From CBDVBD01 sp965372135 (GTDB lineage Bacteria; Electryoneota; RPQS01; CBDVBD01), in assembly GCA_965372135.1 (NCBI GenBank), contig CBDVBD010000002.1, positions 1 through 52,504 of the forward strand: a DNA stretch of 52,504 nt, given 5' to 3'. A program made the position numbers and the translations under genes. Shown here one piece after another: positions 27,777 through 35,252 of this stretch. The notes beneath the pieces were generated by a model that saw only the letters and a list, made by a program, of their open reading frames with translations, was not told the DNA's origin and ran no database searches. How positions within the stretch are numbered: the first letter of the stretch is position 1; every line of letters begins with the position of its first letter.

Positions 27777-28079
27777 ATGCTGACTCAAAGAAAAGTGATG
27801 GATATTCTGAAGAAAGAACTTCCTTATTTTGCATCTGAGTATGGCGTAAGGCGGTTAGGTTTATTTGGATCGTATGCGAAAGAAGTACAAAACGAAGAAA
27901 GCGATGTGGATATTATAGTGGAGTTTGACAGACCAATAGGTCTTAAGTTTATTGAGCTTGCAGAATATATTGAAAAAATACTCGGAAAAAAAATAGACAT
28001 CCTCACTCCCGATGGAATAAAGGGGATAAGACTTGGAAGAGTTGCCAAAGATGTGGAAGAGAGCATAGTCTATGTCTAA
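27777..28079 (+). CDS. MNT-type minimal nucleotidyltransferase (antitoxin-like)
   Basis: 100 residues from the ATG at 27777 (AAAGGG 6 nt upstream; an ATG at 27759 is an alternative). The nucleotidyltransferase motif GSYAK, then about ten residues, then DVDIIVEF (DxD), is intact. Such proteins (MntA) usually pair with a HEPN ribonuclease toxin (HepT), which they inactivate by AMPylation. Here only a short stub of a possible partner overlaps the stop codon, so this may be an orphan antitoxin. It lies inside the direct-repeat-flanked island and is more A+T-rich than the flanking glycolytic genes. Confidence 0.82.
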   Translation: MLTQRKVMDILKKELPYFASEYGVRRLGLFGSYAKEVQNEESDVDIIVEFDRPIGLKFIELAEYIEKILGKKIDILTPDGIKGIRLGRVAKDVEESIVYV

Positions 28080-28143
28080 GAGAGCGGATGTAGATGCCCG
28101 GAATAATTTTAATTGTATAATCATTGTTATGCTCCACCATTAA
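28072..28143 (+). pseudogene. Possible 5' stub of a HEPN toxin gene (hepT)
   Basis: An ATG overlaps the antitoxin stop codon (ATGTCTAA), the usual arrangement of mntA-hepT pairs. The frame begins MSKRADVDARNNF, and MSKR starts are common in HEPN/DUF86 proteins, but it stops after 23 codons. No RX4-6H motif or helical bundle follows in any frame before the next gene. I infer a toxin gene cut off by the arrival of the following segment. The identification rests on four residues and gene context. Confidence 0.35.
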
Positions 28144-28160
28144 TGGGCTAAGGAATCACA

Positions 28161-29156
28161 ATGCGCCCCAATCTGTTTTCGTTTGCCACGTCCGAGTTGT
28201 CACAAGATGCCTTTCTGTGCTGGTTGTTGTCTTGGGCGGACTGCAAATACATCTCAACAAACGTAGCGTTGCATCGTGTCGGAATCCAGTTATTGAATTT
28301 GATTTATTCGAAGGCGGGAGTGCAACCACCGACACAGTTCTCAAGTGTTGAGATTTTGAAACAAAAAGCGGGGATTGATATTCTTTGCATCGTTAATGAA
28401 GATACCGTAGTCCTTATTGAGGATAAAGTTGGAACAAAGCAGCATTCCGATCAGCTTGCGCGATACAAGGATTATGTCTCGAAAACTTGGTCTGCCATCG
28501 ACAAAATAATTCTCATCTACCTTCAGACGGGCGATCAAAGCGATTACAGCGAAGTTAAGAAGCACGGATACATTGTCTTTGGGCGGAACGATGCCCTGAA
28601 AATTCTCGAAAGCCAAGAGGGAGCGGCAGCAAACCAAGGCAGTGATATTTGTTCTGACTTCAGTTCATATCTTCGAGAAATCGAAAACGATGTTCAGAGT
28701 TACGCGGCGCTCCCGTTTGCCAAATGGTCTTGGAATTCATGGAAAGGTTTCTACACAAGGCTCCAAGAAGAGCTAAATCATGGAGATTGGGACTATGTAC
28801 CAAACCCCTCTGGCGGCTTTCTTGGCTTTTGGTGGCACTTTCGAGGAGATCCCCATTGCGAACAGTATCTGCAACTCGAAATGGAAAAGTTTTGTTTCAA
28901 GATTTGGGTGGCAGACAAATCGAAGAGAGCAGAACTCCGCAACTTTTGGCACAGCAAGCTTATTAAAGAAAGCCACGTACACGGTCTCAAGTTAAAGAGA
29001 CCAGACCGGTTTGGAAATGGCGAGTACATGACTGTTGCTGTTTTGGCTCAAGAGTACCGAAGCACCAATGCTCAGGGAGTGCTTGACCTGTGTGAGACGT
29101 GCACCCTGATTCGTAAGGCTGAAGCTTTGCTGGATGCATTAGACCTATCGGCATAA
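28161..29156 (+). CDS. PD-(D/E)XK nuclease-superfamily protein
   Basis: 331 residues. The core reads GIDILCIV...VVLIEDKVG, giving the Asp and the ExK of the PD-(D/E)XK fold, with a following QLARY helix. The N-terminus (RPNLFSFATSELSQDAF) is typical of a family often seen in prophages, islands and integron cassettes. It may cleave DNA or act in defence; no partner methylase or helicase is present. AAGGA precedes the ATG. Its stop codon TAA forms part of a TAAC that begins an attC-like hairpin, as in gene cassettes. Confidence 0.75.
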   Translation: MRPNLFSFATSELSQDAFLCWLLSWADCKYISTNVALHRVGIQLLNLIYSKAGVQPPTQFSSVEILKQKAGIDILCIVNEDTVVLIEDKVGTKQHSDQLARYKDYVSKTWSAIDKIILIYLQTGDQSDYSEVKKHGYIVFGRNDALKILESQEGAAANQGSDICSDFSSYLREIENDVQSYAALPFAKWSWNSWKGFYTRLQEELNHGDWDYVPNPSGGFLGFWWHFRGDPHCEQYLQLEMEKFCFKIWVADKSKRAELRNFWHSKLIKESHVHGLKLKRPDRFGNGEYMTVAVLAQEYRSTNAQGVLDLCETCTLIRKAEALLDALDLSA

Positions 29157-29210
29157 CATTGCGCTGATCGCCGAAGCGTTACAGCGCACTGGTTAACTTG
29201 AACGTTAGAA
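29151..29210 (+). other. attC-like recombination site at the end of the nuclease gene
   Basis: CATAAC starts the element and CGTTAGA (29203-29209) ends it, close to the RYYYAAC and GTTRRRY core sites of integron attC. Between them TGCGCTG (29160-29166) pairs perfectly with CAGCGCA (29182-29188). The 3' part (GGTTAACTTGAACGTTAGA) resembles the right half of the aadA-type attC. The nuclease stop codon lies within the left core. The left half does not mirror the right half fully, so it may be decayed or only similar. Confidence 0.4.
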
Positions 29211-29320
29211 GTATCTCGAAACAAGTGGATCTCTGTCACATTAGTTGTGCTGTTAAGCGGGTACACCTGACGCCACATCGCATTAAAGGAGGATGCAAGA
29301 TGCAGTAGTTCGTAATCTTG
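29211..29320 (+). other. Non-coding end of the island
   Basis: About 110 nt between the attC-like site and the right repeat. A good ribosome site (AAAGGAGG) is followed by ATG CAG TAG, a dead start. I see no gene. Confidence 0.4.
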
Positions 29321-29394
29321 AAATCATCGAAACGGCGGAATCTTTAGCAAAGTAATCCCGGATGATTGCCGATACAATTGGCGAACATCCTTTT
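29321..29394 (+). repeat. Direct repeat, right copy (relic of the tpiA 3' end)
   Basis: 69 of 74 positions match 27668-27741. Read in the tpiA frame it gives EIIETAESLAK and a stop. All four coding differences are synonymous third-position changes, so this was a coding tpiA end from this or a close lineage. Confidence 0.9.
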
Positions 29395-29411
29395 GAAAAT
29401 TTGAGGTATCG

Positions 29412-29783
29412 ATGTTATTCGCATTGTTTATCATTATCCACATTCTAATTTCCGTGGCATTGGTGTTAGTGATATTAATGCAGGCAGCCAAAGGCGGCGG
29501 CTTGGCAGGTGGCGCTTTCGGAGGCGCTGCATCGCAGGCAGTATTCGGCGGCAGGCAAACCGCTACTTTCTTGAGCCGAGCCACCGTGTATCTGGTGGTA
29601 GGCTTTCTGCTGAACTGCTTGGTGTTGGCGTTGTTATCTAAAACCACCACGCAACAACGCAGTGTCACCCAGGAAGCAATCGCCAACTCTCCAGCACAAG
29701 CGCTGCCCTTGGCACCCGAAGCCACATCCAGCGCACCGGGAGGTGCTGTGATTCCGGATGAAGGAGCACCATCTGTCCCTTAG
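29412..29783 (+). CDS. secG: Preprotein translocase subunit SecG
   Basis: 123 residues. Two membrane helices flank the conserved cytoplasmic loop (MQAAKGGGLAGGAFGGAAS). SecG is the small subunit of the SecYEG channel and assists SecA-driven export. The C-terminal 40 residues are Ala/Pro/Thr-rich. GAGGT lies 4 nt before the ATG. In many bacteria secG follows tpiA directly, as it would here without the island. The next gene is tRNA-Leu(GAG), the same order as secG-leuU in E. coli. Confidence 0.93.
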   Translation: MLFALFIIIHILISVALVLVILMQAAKGGGLAGGAFGGAASQAVFGGRQTATFLSRATVYLVVGFLLNCLVLALLSKTTTQQRSVTQEAIANSPAQALPLAPEATSSAPGGAVIPDEGAPSVP

Positions 29784-29825
29784 GGAGAATAGAAAATACA
29801 TCCAGTCTTGATGTGGAAATATCTT

Positions 29826-29912
29826 GCCGGAGTGGTGAAATTGGCAGACACACCATCTTGAGGGGGTGGCGCCCGAAAGGGTGTACCGGTTCAAATCCGG
29901 TCTCCGGCACCA
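29826..29912 (+). tRNA. tRNA-Leu (anticodon GAG)
   Basis: 87 nt with encoded CCA. The acceptor arms GCCGGAG/CTCCGGC pair perfectly. The anticodon stem CCATC/GGTGG encloses loop TTGAGGG, a long variable arm (GCGCCCGAAAGGGTGT) marks a class II tRNA, and the T arm is CCGGT-TCAAATC-CGG. Anticodon GAG reads CUC/CUU Leu codons. Confidence 0.97.
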
Positions 29913-29951
29913 AGTGCTTGAAGTGTGCTTAAATAATAACCGAAAAAACTC

Positions 29952-29998
29952 TTGAAAAAGAGAGAATCTTTTATTATATTCGTAAGTTGCATTATTTT
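29952..29998 (+). promoter_or_regulatory. Predicted rpsU promoter with the shared initiation-region element
   Basis: TTGAAA (29952-29957), 17-nt spacer, TATATT (29975-29980). TAAGTTGCATTATTTT follows at 29983-29998, as in the pfk promoter. Confidence 0.65.
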
Positions 29999-30045
29999 AG
30001 TAATTTATAATCACCCCTAACCGAAAGGAGGGATGACAAGCATAG

Positions 30046-30243
30046 ATGCCGTATATTAAGATTCGTGATGGAGAAGCGTTTGACCGTGCGTTGCGCCGTT
30101 TCATTAAATCTTGCGAAAAAGCTGGTTTGATGGCGGATATCCGCAAACATCAGCGGTACGAAAAACCCAGCGATGCCCGGAAGCGTAAATCCAATGCCGC
30201 ACGTCGTAAGATGCGGAAACTCCAGTCATTACGAGAGGACTAA
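30046..30243 (+). CDS. rpsU: Small ribosomal subunit protein bS21
   Basis: 65 residues, basic, with the bS21 pattern (RDGEAFDRALRRFIKSCEKAG; RYEKPSDARKRK). It binds the 30S platform near the anti-Shine-Dalgarno. A strong AAGGAGG is present, but 14 nt before the ATG, longer than usual; an ATG nearer to it at 30033 is out of frame and hits a stop at once. It is followed by a broken yqeY, an order often seen with an intact yqeY. Confidence 0.95.
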   Translation: MPYIKIRDGEAFDRALRRFIKSCEKAGLMADIRKHQRYEKPSDARKRKSNAARRKMRKLQSLRED

Positions 30244-30254
30244 CGGAGGGTAAA

Positions 30255-30545
30255 GTGTCTTTAAGCGACAAGTTGACGTAGGACCTCAAGGATGCCATGA
30301 AACAGCGAGACCAGCTTAGGGTTAACGTTATTCGAATGATCCGTTCCTAAATGAAATATTCGCAAATTCAACCGGGAACGGATTTTTCGTCTTAACACCC
30401 ACTCATGGTGCTTGAGAAGGAAGCCAAAAAGCGCAAGGAAGCCATTGAAGCCTATTAACAGTCCGGTGTCGCTGACCGGATCGCACAAGAAGAAGCGGAA
30501 CTGGCTGTTATTCAGGAATTAGTCCGCGGGATACTAAGCACATGA
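30255..30545 (+). pseudogene. yqeY: Broken yqeY (GatB/YqeY-domain protein) with four in-frame stops
   Basis: The start (GTG with GGAGGG upstream) and reading frame are kept for 96 codons, but TAG (30279) and TAA (30348, 30393, 30456) interrupt it. Between stops the YqeY pattern is clear: SLSDKLT, DLKDAMKQRD, NVIRMIRS, EKEAKKRKEAIEAY and RIAQEEAELAVIQEL. There is no frameshift. The C-terminal third of a normal protein of about 150 residues is absent; the frame ends in a TGA overlapping the cvpA start. YqeY relates to the tRNA-binding tail of GatB and is often found after rpsU. Confidence 0.85.
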
Positions 30546-31309
30546 GCGTTGGACCCATAGATATATTGATTCTGGTGGTACTGGGCATCGGGTTGATCCT
30601 GGGATTCGTGAAAGGTTTTGTCCGGCAGATCACCGGACTATCTGGATTAATCGGTGGCGCCATCGCTGCTTATTTCGTATACGGATGGGCTTTTCTCTAT
30701 CTTGCCCCTACCACCAATCTCCCAGTGCCCAATTGGGTTGAATCTTTAGTCGTGGCATTGATCGCATTCGTATTGGTCGGAATTATCTTCGGTGTATTAG
30801 GACGAGCCATGCGAAAGGCACTGAAAGCAGCGAATCTTGGCGGCTTGGATCGTACCGTTGGTGCTGGATTGGGACTTGCAAAAAGTTTGATTTTAATTTT
30901 TCTGGTGCTGATGTTTTTAATGATCACACCGTTAAAGGAAGGAATTATTAACGAATCCTCCGTTGAGCCTGTCCTGAGGGTATTTACCAGTATCACCGGT
31001 GCCTTAATGGATCGCATTTTAGGATCCTCACCTGAAGCGCGCGTGTTGCGCCAGTTGGAATATTGGGGCTTTGACCGGAAAAGCTGCGACCAGATTCTAA
31101 AGGACCCGGATCTGCTATTTGAATTAGCAAAATCGCCGAAATTTTTCCGAAGACCAATCAGAGATCAAAAGGCAGGTACTGCCCCTCAACTGGACGACAA
31201 ACTGCGAAATACTCGTGAAAAAGTGATGCAAGTCATTGAAGATGCAAAACTAACCGCTCGTCAGAAAGCCAACCGTATTCTGGAGCTCTTGAACCCTAAA
31301 AGCTCTTAG
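30542..31309 (+). CDS. CvpA-family membrane protein
   Basis: 255 residues. The first half has four hydrophobic helices with the CvpA pattern (DILILVVLGIGLILGFVKGF; RQITGLSG). The second half is a charged, helical cytoplasmic tail. CvpA was named for colicin V production and is linked to envelope stress and peptidoglycan maintenance in proteobacteria. It precedes mutS2 by 44 nt, a common neighbourhood (cvpA-mutS2) in many bacteria. Confidence 0.88.
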   Translation: MSVGPIDILILVVLGIGLILGFVKGFVRQITGLSGLIGGAIAAYFVYGWAFLYLAPTTNLPVPNWVESLVVALIAFVLVGIIFGVLGRAMRKALKAANLGGLDRTVGAGLGLAKSLILIFLVLMFLMITPLKEGIINESSVEPVLRVFTSITGALMDRILGSSPEARVLRQLEYWGFDRKSCDQILKDPDLLFELAKSPKFFRRPIRDQKAGTAPQLDDKLRNTREKVMQVIEDAKLTARQKANRILELLNPKSS

Positions 31310-31353
31310 TCTCCAAACGCCCCGAACATCCCTATAAATCACAACCGTTCCCC

Positions 31354-33726
31354 ATGATACAGCAAAAACTATTTCAAACTCTGGAATTTGACAAAGTCCG
31401 TGATATACTGGCATCCCGTGCCGTGTCGCCCATGGGTGCGGAACGGCTTGAAACCATATCACCCATGTCCAACGCTAAGCTGGTTGAAGAGGAATTGGAA
31501 CGGGTGGAGCAAATGAAGCGGGTGTTGGAGCGTGAAAATACTATCCCCATCAGCGGGTTAAACGATATCCGGTCGTATCTGAAATTGCTGTCCGCTGAAG
31601 GTGCGGTATTGGAAGGTACTGCATTGCAGGAAATTGCCCAGGCGCTGTCCGTGTCCCGTGCCCTGTCCGGTTTCTTCCACCACCGCAGGGAAGATTTTCC
31701 AGCGCTTTACAAACTGTCGTCACGGCTGGAAATATTCCCGGAAATCGAGGAAATGATCGGCGAAGCCATTAGTCCTGAAGGGCAGGTGTTGGATTCGGCA
31801 TCTCCCGAATTACGCCAAATTCGCCGTCAACTGGTCTTCCAACAGGAGCGACTGCGCAACCGCCTGGCATCTATCCTGGAAAAATGGGGCGAGCGGGGAT
31901 ACTGCCAGGAAAATTTGATTACCGTGAAAGGTGGACGGTTTGTAATCCCGGTAAAGGAAGAATTCCGCACTCAGGTCAAGGGCTTGATCGCTGACAAATC
32001 CGGTAGTGGAATGACGGTATTTATGGAGCCCCTGGAAACCCTGGAAATCGGTAACGGCATCCGCCAGTTGGAAATCGACGAGCGCAAGGAAGTGCATCGG
32101 ATCCTTAAAAAACTGACCGAACACGTCGCTGTGGAATGTGAAGCCATCCGGGAATCCATGGAAGTCCTGGGGAGTATCGATGCCATACATGCTCGCGCTT
32201 TGCTAGCCCGGAAGTGGAATGCTTATGCCCCGGACATCAACACCAAAAACCGGCTGCGGTTGGTCAAAGCCCGCCATCCCCTGCTGCTGGAACGGGACAC
32301 CGGTGAAGTCGTTCCCCTGGATTTGGAGTTGGGGCAGGATTTTCAAACGTTGGTCATTACCGGACCCAACGCAGGCGGGAAAACCGTTGCCCTGAAAACC
32401 ATCGGGCTATTGTCTTTAATGGCGTGTTCCGGTATCCTTATTCCAGCGGATCCGGGCTCAGAAATTCCCTTCATGAAACACGTCCATGCCGACATCGGCG
32501 ACGAACAATCCATTGAACAGGACCTGTCCACATTCACATCTCACCTGTCCCACATGAAAGAGATCCTGGAAGATCCGTCAAAGAACAAGCTGGTGTTGAT
32601 CGATGAAATCGGTGCCGCTACCGACCCCGCCTTGGGATCGGCGCTTGCCATGGCGGTGATGGAACGGTTGACCGCTCAGAAAGCGTTGTCCGTGATTACC
32701 ACCCACCACGGCGTATTGAAGACGTTCGCTCACCAACAGGAGGGAATGGGTAACGGTTCCATGGAATTCGACGAGGAATCCCTGACCCCTACTTACCGTT
32801 TCCAACCGGGAATTCCCGGATCAAGTTACGCCTTTGAAATCTCACAGCGGGTGGGAATTCCGGAAGATATCCTAATGCGAAGCCGAGAATTGGTGGGGGA
32901 AGACCGCACTAACCTGGAACAGTTACTGACCGAGCTAACGAAGAAAATCCGTGAATCCGACCGTGCCCGCCAGGAGAGCACCTTAAAACGCACCGAGTTC
33001 GACGCCCTCCGGAAACTGTACCGGGAACAGGCGGAACGTTTGAAGGAAAAAGAGAAATCCCTGAAGCGTACTGCACTGGAAGAAGCTGAAGACCTGCTCA
33101 AGGATGTCAATAAGCGCATCGAGACTTGCATTAAGGAAATCCGTGAAAACCAGGCGTCGCAGGAAACCATCAAAAAAGCCAAGCAGACTATTGCCGAAGT
33201 CAAAAAAGAAATCGCCGAACAACTGAAAAAAACCGAACCGGTAAAACCTAAAAAACAGGAACAACCGGTTCCGAAAGGGGAAATTGAGGTTGGCTCAAGG
33301 GTGAAGTTGCAAGGCTTTGACCAGGTGGGTACAGTTGTCGGTCAGCAAGGCAAGCGTTTCGCAGTAGAAATCGGCAATGTAAAGCTGTGGGCAGATCGCT
33401 CAAAGTTGAAACTAACGGGGGAACCTCCACCAAAGAAAGACAATCGGATCAAAATCCGTGTCGAGACCTCCAAGCAGGCGGTGAGTGGTGAATTAGACCT
33501 CCGCGGCTTGACTGCAGACGAGGCTTACCCCTTATTGGAAAAATACCTGTTCGATGCCTACAATTCCGGTTGGACGTCGGTAAGTATCATCCATGGGAAA
33601 GGTTCCGGTGCCCTGCGGACCAAAGTCACCGAATTCCTATCCGACCATCCCCTGGTGGAATCTTCCCGAACCGGTCGTCCGGAAGAAGGGGATTATGGTG
33701 TAACCATAGTCACGTTAGCTAGATAG
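31354..33726 (+). CDS. mutS2: MutS2 family ATPase with Smr nuclease domain
   Basis: 790 residues. The MutS core and clamp domains precede the Walker A GPNAGGKT (337-344). DEIGAATDPALG is Walker B, and THHG the switch region. A long coiled coil (about 520-640) is rich in Lys/Glu. The C-terminal Smr domain (about 713-790) has LDLRG and HGKGSGALR. MutS2 suppresses recombination and, in Bacillus, acts on collided ribosomes; it does not do mismatch repair. There is no MutS N-terminal mismatch-binding domain. Last gene of the plus-strand run, followed by a terminator. Confidence 0.95.
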   Translation: MIQQKLFQTLEFDKVRDILASRAVSPMGAERLETISPMSNAKLVEEELERVEQMKRVLERENTIPISGLNDIRSYLKLLSAEGAVLEGTALQEIAQALSVSRALSGFFHHRREDFPALYKLSSRLEIFPEIEEMIGEAISPEGQVLDSASPELRQIRRQLVFQQERLRNRLASILEKWGERGYCQENLITVKGGRFVIPVKEEFRTQVKGLIADKSGSGMTVFMEPLETLEIGNGIRQLEIDERKEVHRILKKLTEHVAVECEAIRESMEVLGSIDAIHARALLARKWNAYAPDINTKNRLRLVKARHPLLLERDTGEVVPLDLELGQDFQTLVITGPNAGGKTVALKTIGLLSLMACSGILIPADPGSEIPFMKHVHADIGDEQSIEQDLSTFTSHLSHMKEILEDPSKNKLVLIDEIGAATDPALGSALAMAVMERLTAQKALSVITTHHGVLKTFAHQQEGMGNGSMEFDEESLTPTYRFQPGIPGSSYAFEISQRVGIPEDILMRSRELVGEDRTNLEQLLTELTKKIRESDRARQESTLKRTEFDALRKLYREQAERLKEKEKSLKRTALEEAEDLLKDVNKRIETCIKEIRENQASQETIKKAKQTIAEVKKEIAEQLKKTEPVKPKKQEQPVPKGEIEVGSRVKLQGFDQVGTVVGQQGKRFAVEIGNVKLWADRSKLKLTGEPPPKKDNRIKIRVETSKQAVSGELDLRGLTADEAYPLLEKYLFDAYNSGWTSVSIIHGKGSGALRTKVTEFLSDHPLVESSRTGRPEEGDYGVTIVTLAR

Positions 33727-33750
33727 CGAAAAGCGGAATTCATACATAGA

Positions 33751-33784
33751 AAAACCGGGACGGTGTAACTATCCCGGTTTTCTT
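33751..33784 (+). terminator. Rho-independent terminator after mutS2
   Basis: AAAACCGGGA pairs with TCCCGGTTTT around an 11-nt loop, followed by CTTATT. It lies 25 nt after the mutS2 stop codon and also faces the convergent outer-membrane protein gene. Confidence 0.85.
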
Positions 33785-33848
33785 ATTGTTAACGTTAATA
33801 ATTTCAGAAGTTTTGTGTAGGTCAGGATCCCTGTGATCCTGACAGATA

Positions 33849-34484
33849 TTAAAATCTAAACCCAAAAGAAATAGTGGCAGCCGAAGTGATAAATTGCACC
33901 TTGGCTTCGTCACTCCAATAATAAAATATTGGTTTTATCAGGAGTGAAAATCCTAATCGTGAGCCAATGCTGCTTGCTAATCCCACCGGTAGACCAAACG
34001 TGGACTCATCTATCTTTGCTGTGTTCGTGTATGAAAATTCTTCTTCCTCCTCCAAGTACACTCCTTCCACAGTCTGATCCGCACTGAAGTAGTCGAAAGA
34101 TCCACCCACGAACAATGAGCTGTTGCCTTTATCGAACTTTATATAGTGGTACAACACCTGTCCCGACATGTGGTGAAGAAATCCATATTGTCCTGATGTC
34201 TCGATTTGTCTGACGTCGGTGCGATCCAATAGACCGTGATACCTGATCGGGTAGATATCATAGACCGCCACCACGGAGACTCTCTCGATTGGGTAAAACG
34301 TCACGTCCAAACCCCATCCGACATCGTAACGCCAATCATTCAGGTAATCCGATTCTTCAATGCGGTTTAATGACGGCACTAAAAACCCGTAATGAGCTGC
34401 AACTACAAAGCGATTATCAACTTCCGCATGTAAAAGCCCGCATGTAACCAGTAATAATAAAAAGCCCAATCCTACACGGTGCAT
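33849..34484 (-). CDS. Small outer-membrane beta-barrel protein
   Basis: 211 residues. A signal peptide (LGFLLLLVTCGLLHA) is followed by alternating aromatic and polar strands, and the protein ends in SFGFRF, the terminal Phe of an outer-membrane barrel. An acidic loop (LEEEEE) lies near residue 140. No family is recognised; size suits an eight- to ten-strand OmpA/OmpW-like barrel. AGGAGG precedes the ATG. It has its own promoter, and a small hairpin (TACCAAAA/TTTTGGTA) lies in the leader. Confidence 0.75.
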   Translation of the reverse strand: MHRVGLGFLLLLVTCGLLHAEVDNRFVVAAHYGFLVPSLNRIEESDYLNDWRYDVGWGLDVTFYPIERVSVVAVYDIYPIRYHGLLDRTDVRQIETSGQYGFLHHMSGQVLYHYIKFDKGNSSLFVGGSFDYFSADQTVEGVYLEEEEEFSYTNTAKIDESTFGLPVGLASSIGSRLGFSLLIKPIFYYWSDEAKVQFITSAATISFGFRF

Positions 34485-34584
34485 ATCAGCCTCCTGCTAC
34501 CAAAACCGATGTTTTTGGTATGGAAATTTTAAGGAAAGTAAAACTAATGCGGTTACTGGGGTAACACATCTCAACTATCGTATT

Positions 34585-34613
34585 AATATAGTGAAGATTG
34601 GACATTTTGTCAA
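34585..34613 (-). promoter_or_regulatory. Predicted promoter of the beta-barrel gene
   Basis: Minus strand TTGACA (34613-34608), 17-nt spacer, TATATT (34590-34585), a full match to the local consensus. The leader is about 95 nt. Confidence 0.7.
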
Positions 34614-34677
34614 GTATTTTTCCGGAAAATCGGGAATAATTTAAAAGAACGAATTATCGATACCGTCGATATTGATT

Positions 34678-35139
34678 CTATGGTTGCTGGGAAGACGTCC
34701 TATCGTCAGTGTCGGAAAGGTCGGACTCCCATTGAGCCAAGTTCCCAGGTATGTCGACAATTGGTTTATCCTCTTCTGAATCCAACAATCTGTTAATTCG
34801 TGACTTGAGTGGTCCTATTGGAATCATCCCCACGATCCGATCCACGATCTTGCAGTCATGAAAAAACAACAACGTAGGCACTGCTCGGATGCCGTATCGC
34901 CCGAATGTTTCCGGGTTTTTGTCTGCGTTGATAGTGAAAATACATACCTGCTGGTCGTATTCCACCGCCAGTTGTTCCAGCATCTTTTCCATAATTTCGC
35001 ATTCCGGCGAACGCGGCGCCCACACAAACACTACCACTGGAATATTTGCACGCACTACCTTGTCGTTAAACTGCATATCAGTTGTTGGTTCCGGCGCGGG
35101 TGGTTTCGGGGGTGATTTCTCTTTCTGGTCTTTGGTCAT
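34678..35139 (-). CDS. Thioredoxin-fold protein with altered active site (SPEC)
   Basis: 153 residues. A polar, Pro-rich N-terminus precedes a thioredoxin domain (about 25-120) with FVWAPRSPECEIMEKML and the cis-Pro loop AVPTLLFF (Pro88). In thioredoxin the motif is WAPWCGPC. Here Ser44 replaces the nucleophilic Cys, only Cys47 remains, and Trp becomes Arg. Ordinary disulfide reduction is therefore unlikely; a chaperone, single-thiol or binding role is possible. No signal peptide. GAGGG lies 5 nt before the ATG. It lies downstream of the aminotransferase and small selenoprotein genes on the same strand. Confidence 0.85.
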   Translation of the reverse strand: MTKDQKEKSPPKPPAPEPTTDMQFNDKVVRANIPVVVFVWAPRSPECEIMEKMLEQLAVEYDQQVCIFTINADKNPETFGRYGIRAVPTLLFFHDCKIVDRIVGMIPIGPLKSRINRLLDSEEDKPIVDIPGNLAQWESDLSDTDDRTSSQQP

Positions 35140-35252
35140 GACTGCCCTCTATATATGTAAAATAATCGGATGTTAATTGTCGCTAAATACCGTAGTTAAA
35201 TGTTGTCCTTACCCGTCATTGTACTCTATGATTGGGAAAAAGTTTCAAATCC

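Noticed and set aside
29211..29320. A gene starting at the AAAGGAGG near 29,287
   Set aside because: The ATG after this ribosome site is followed one codon later by TAG.
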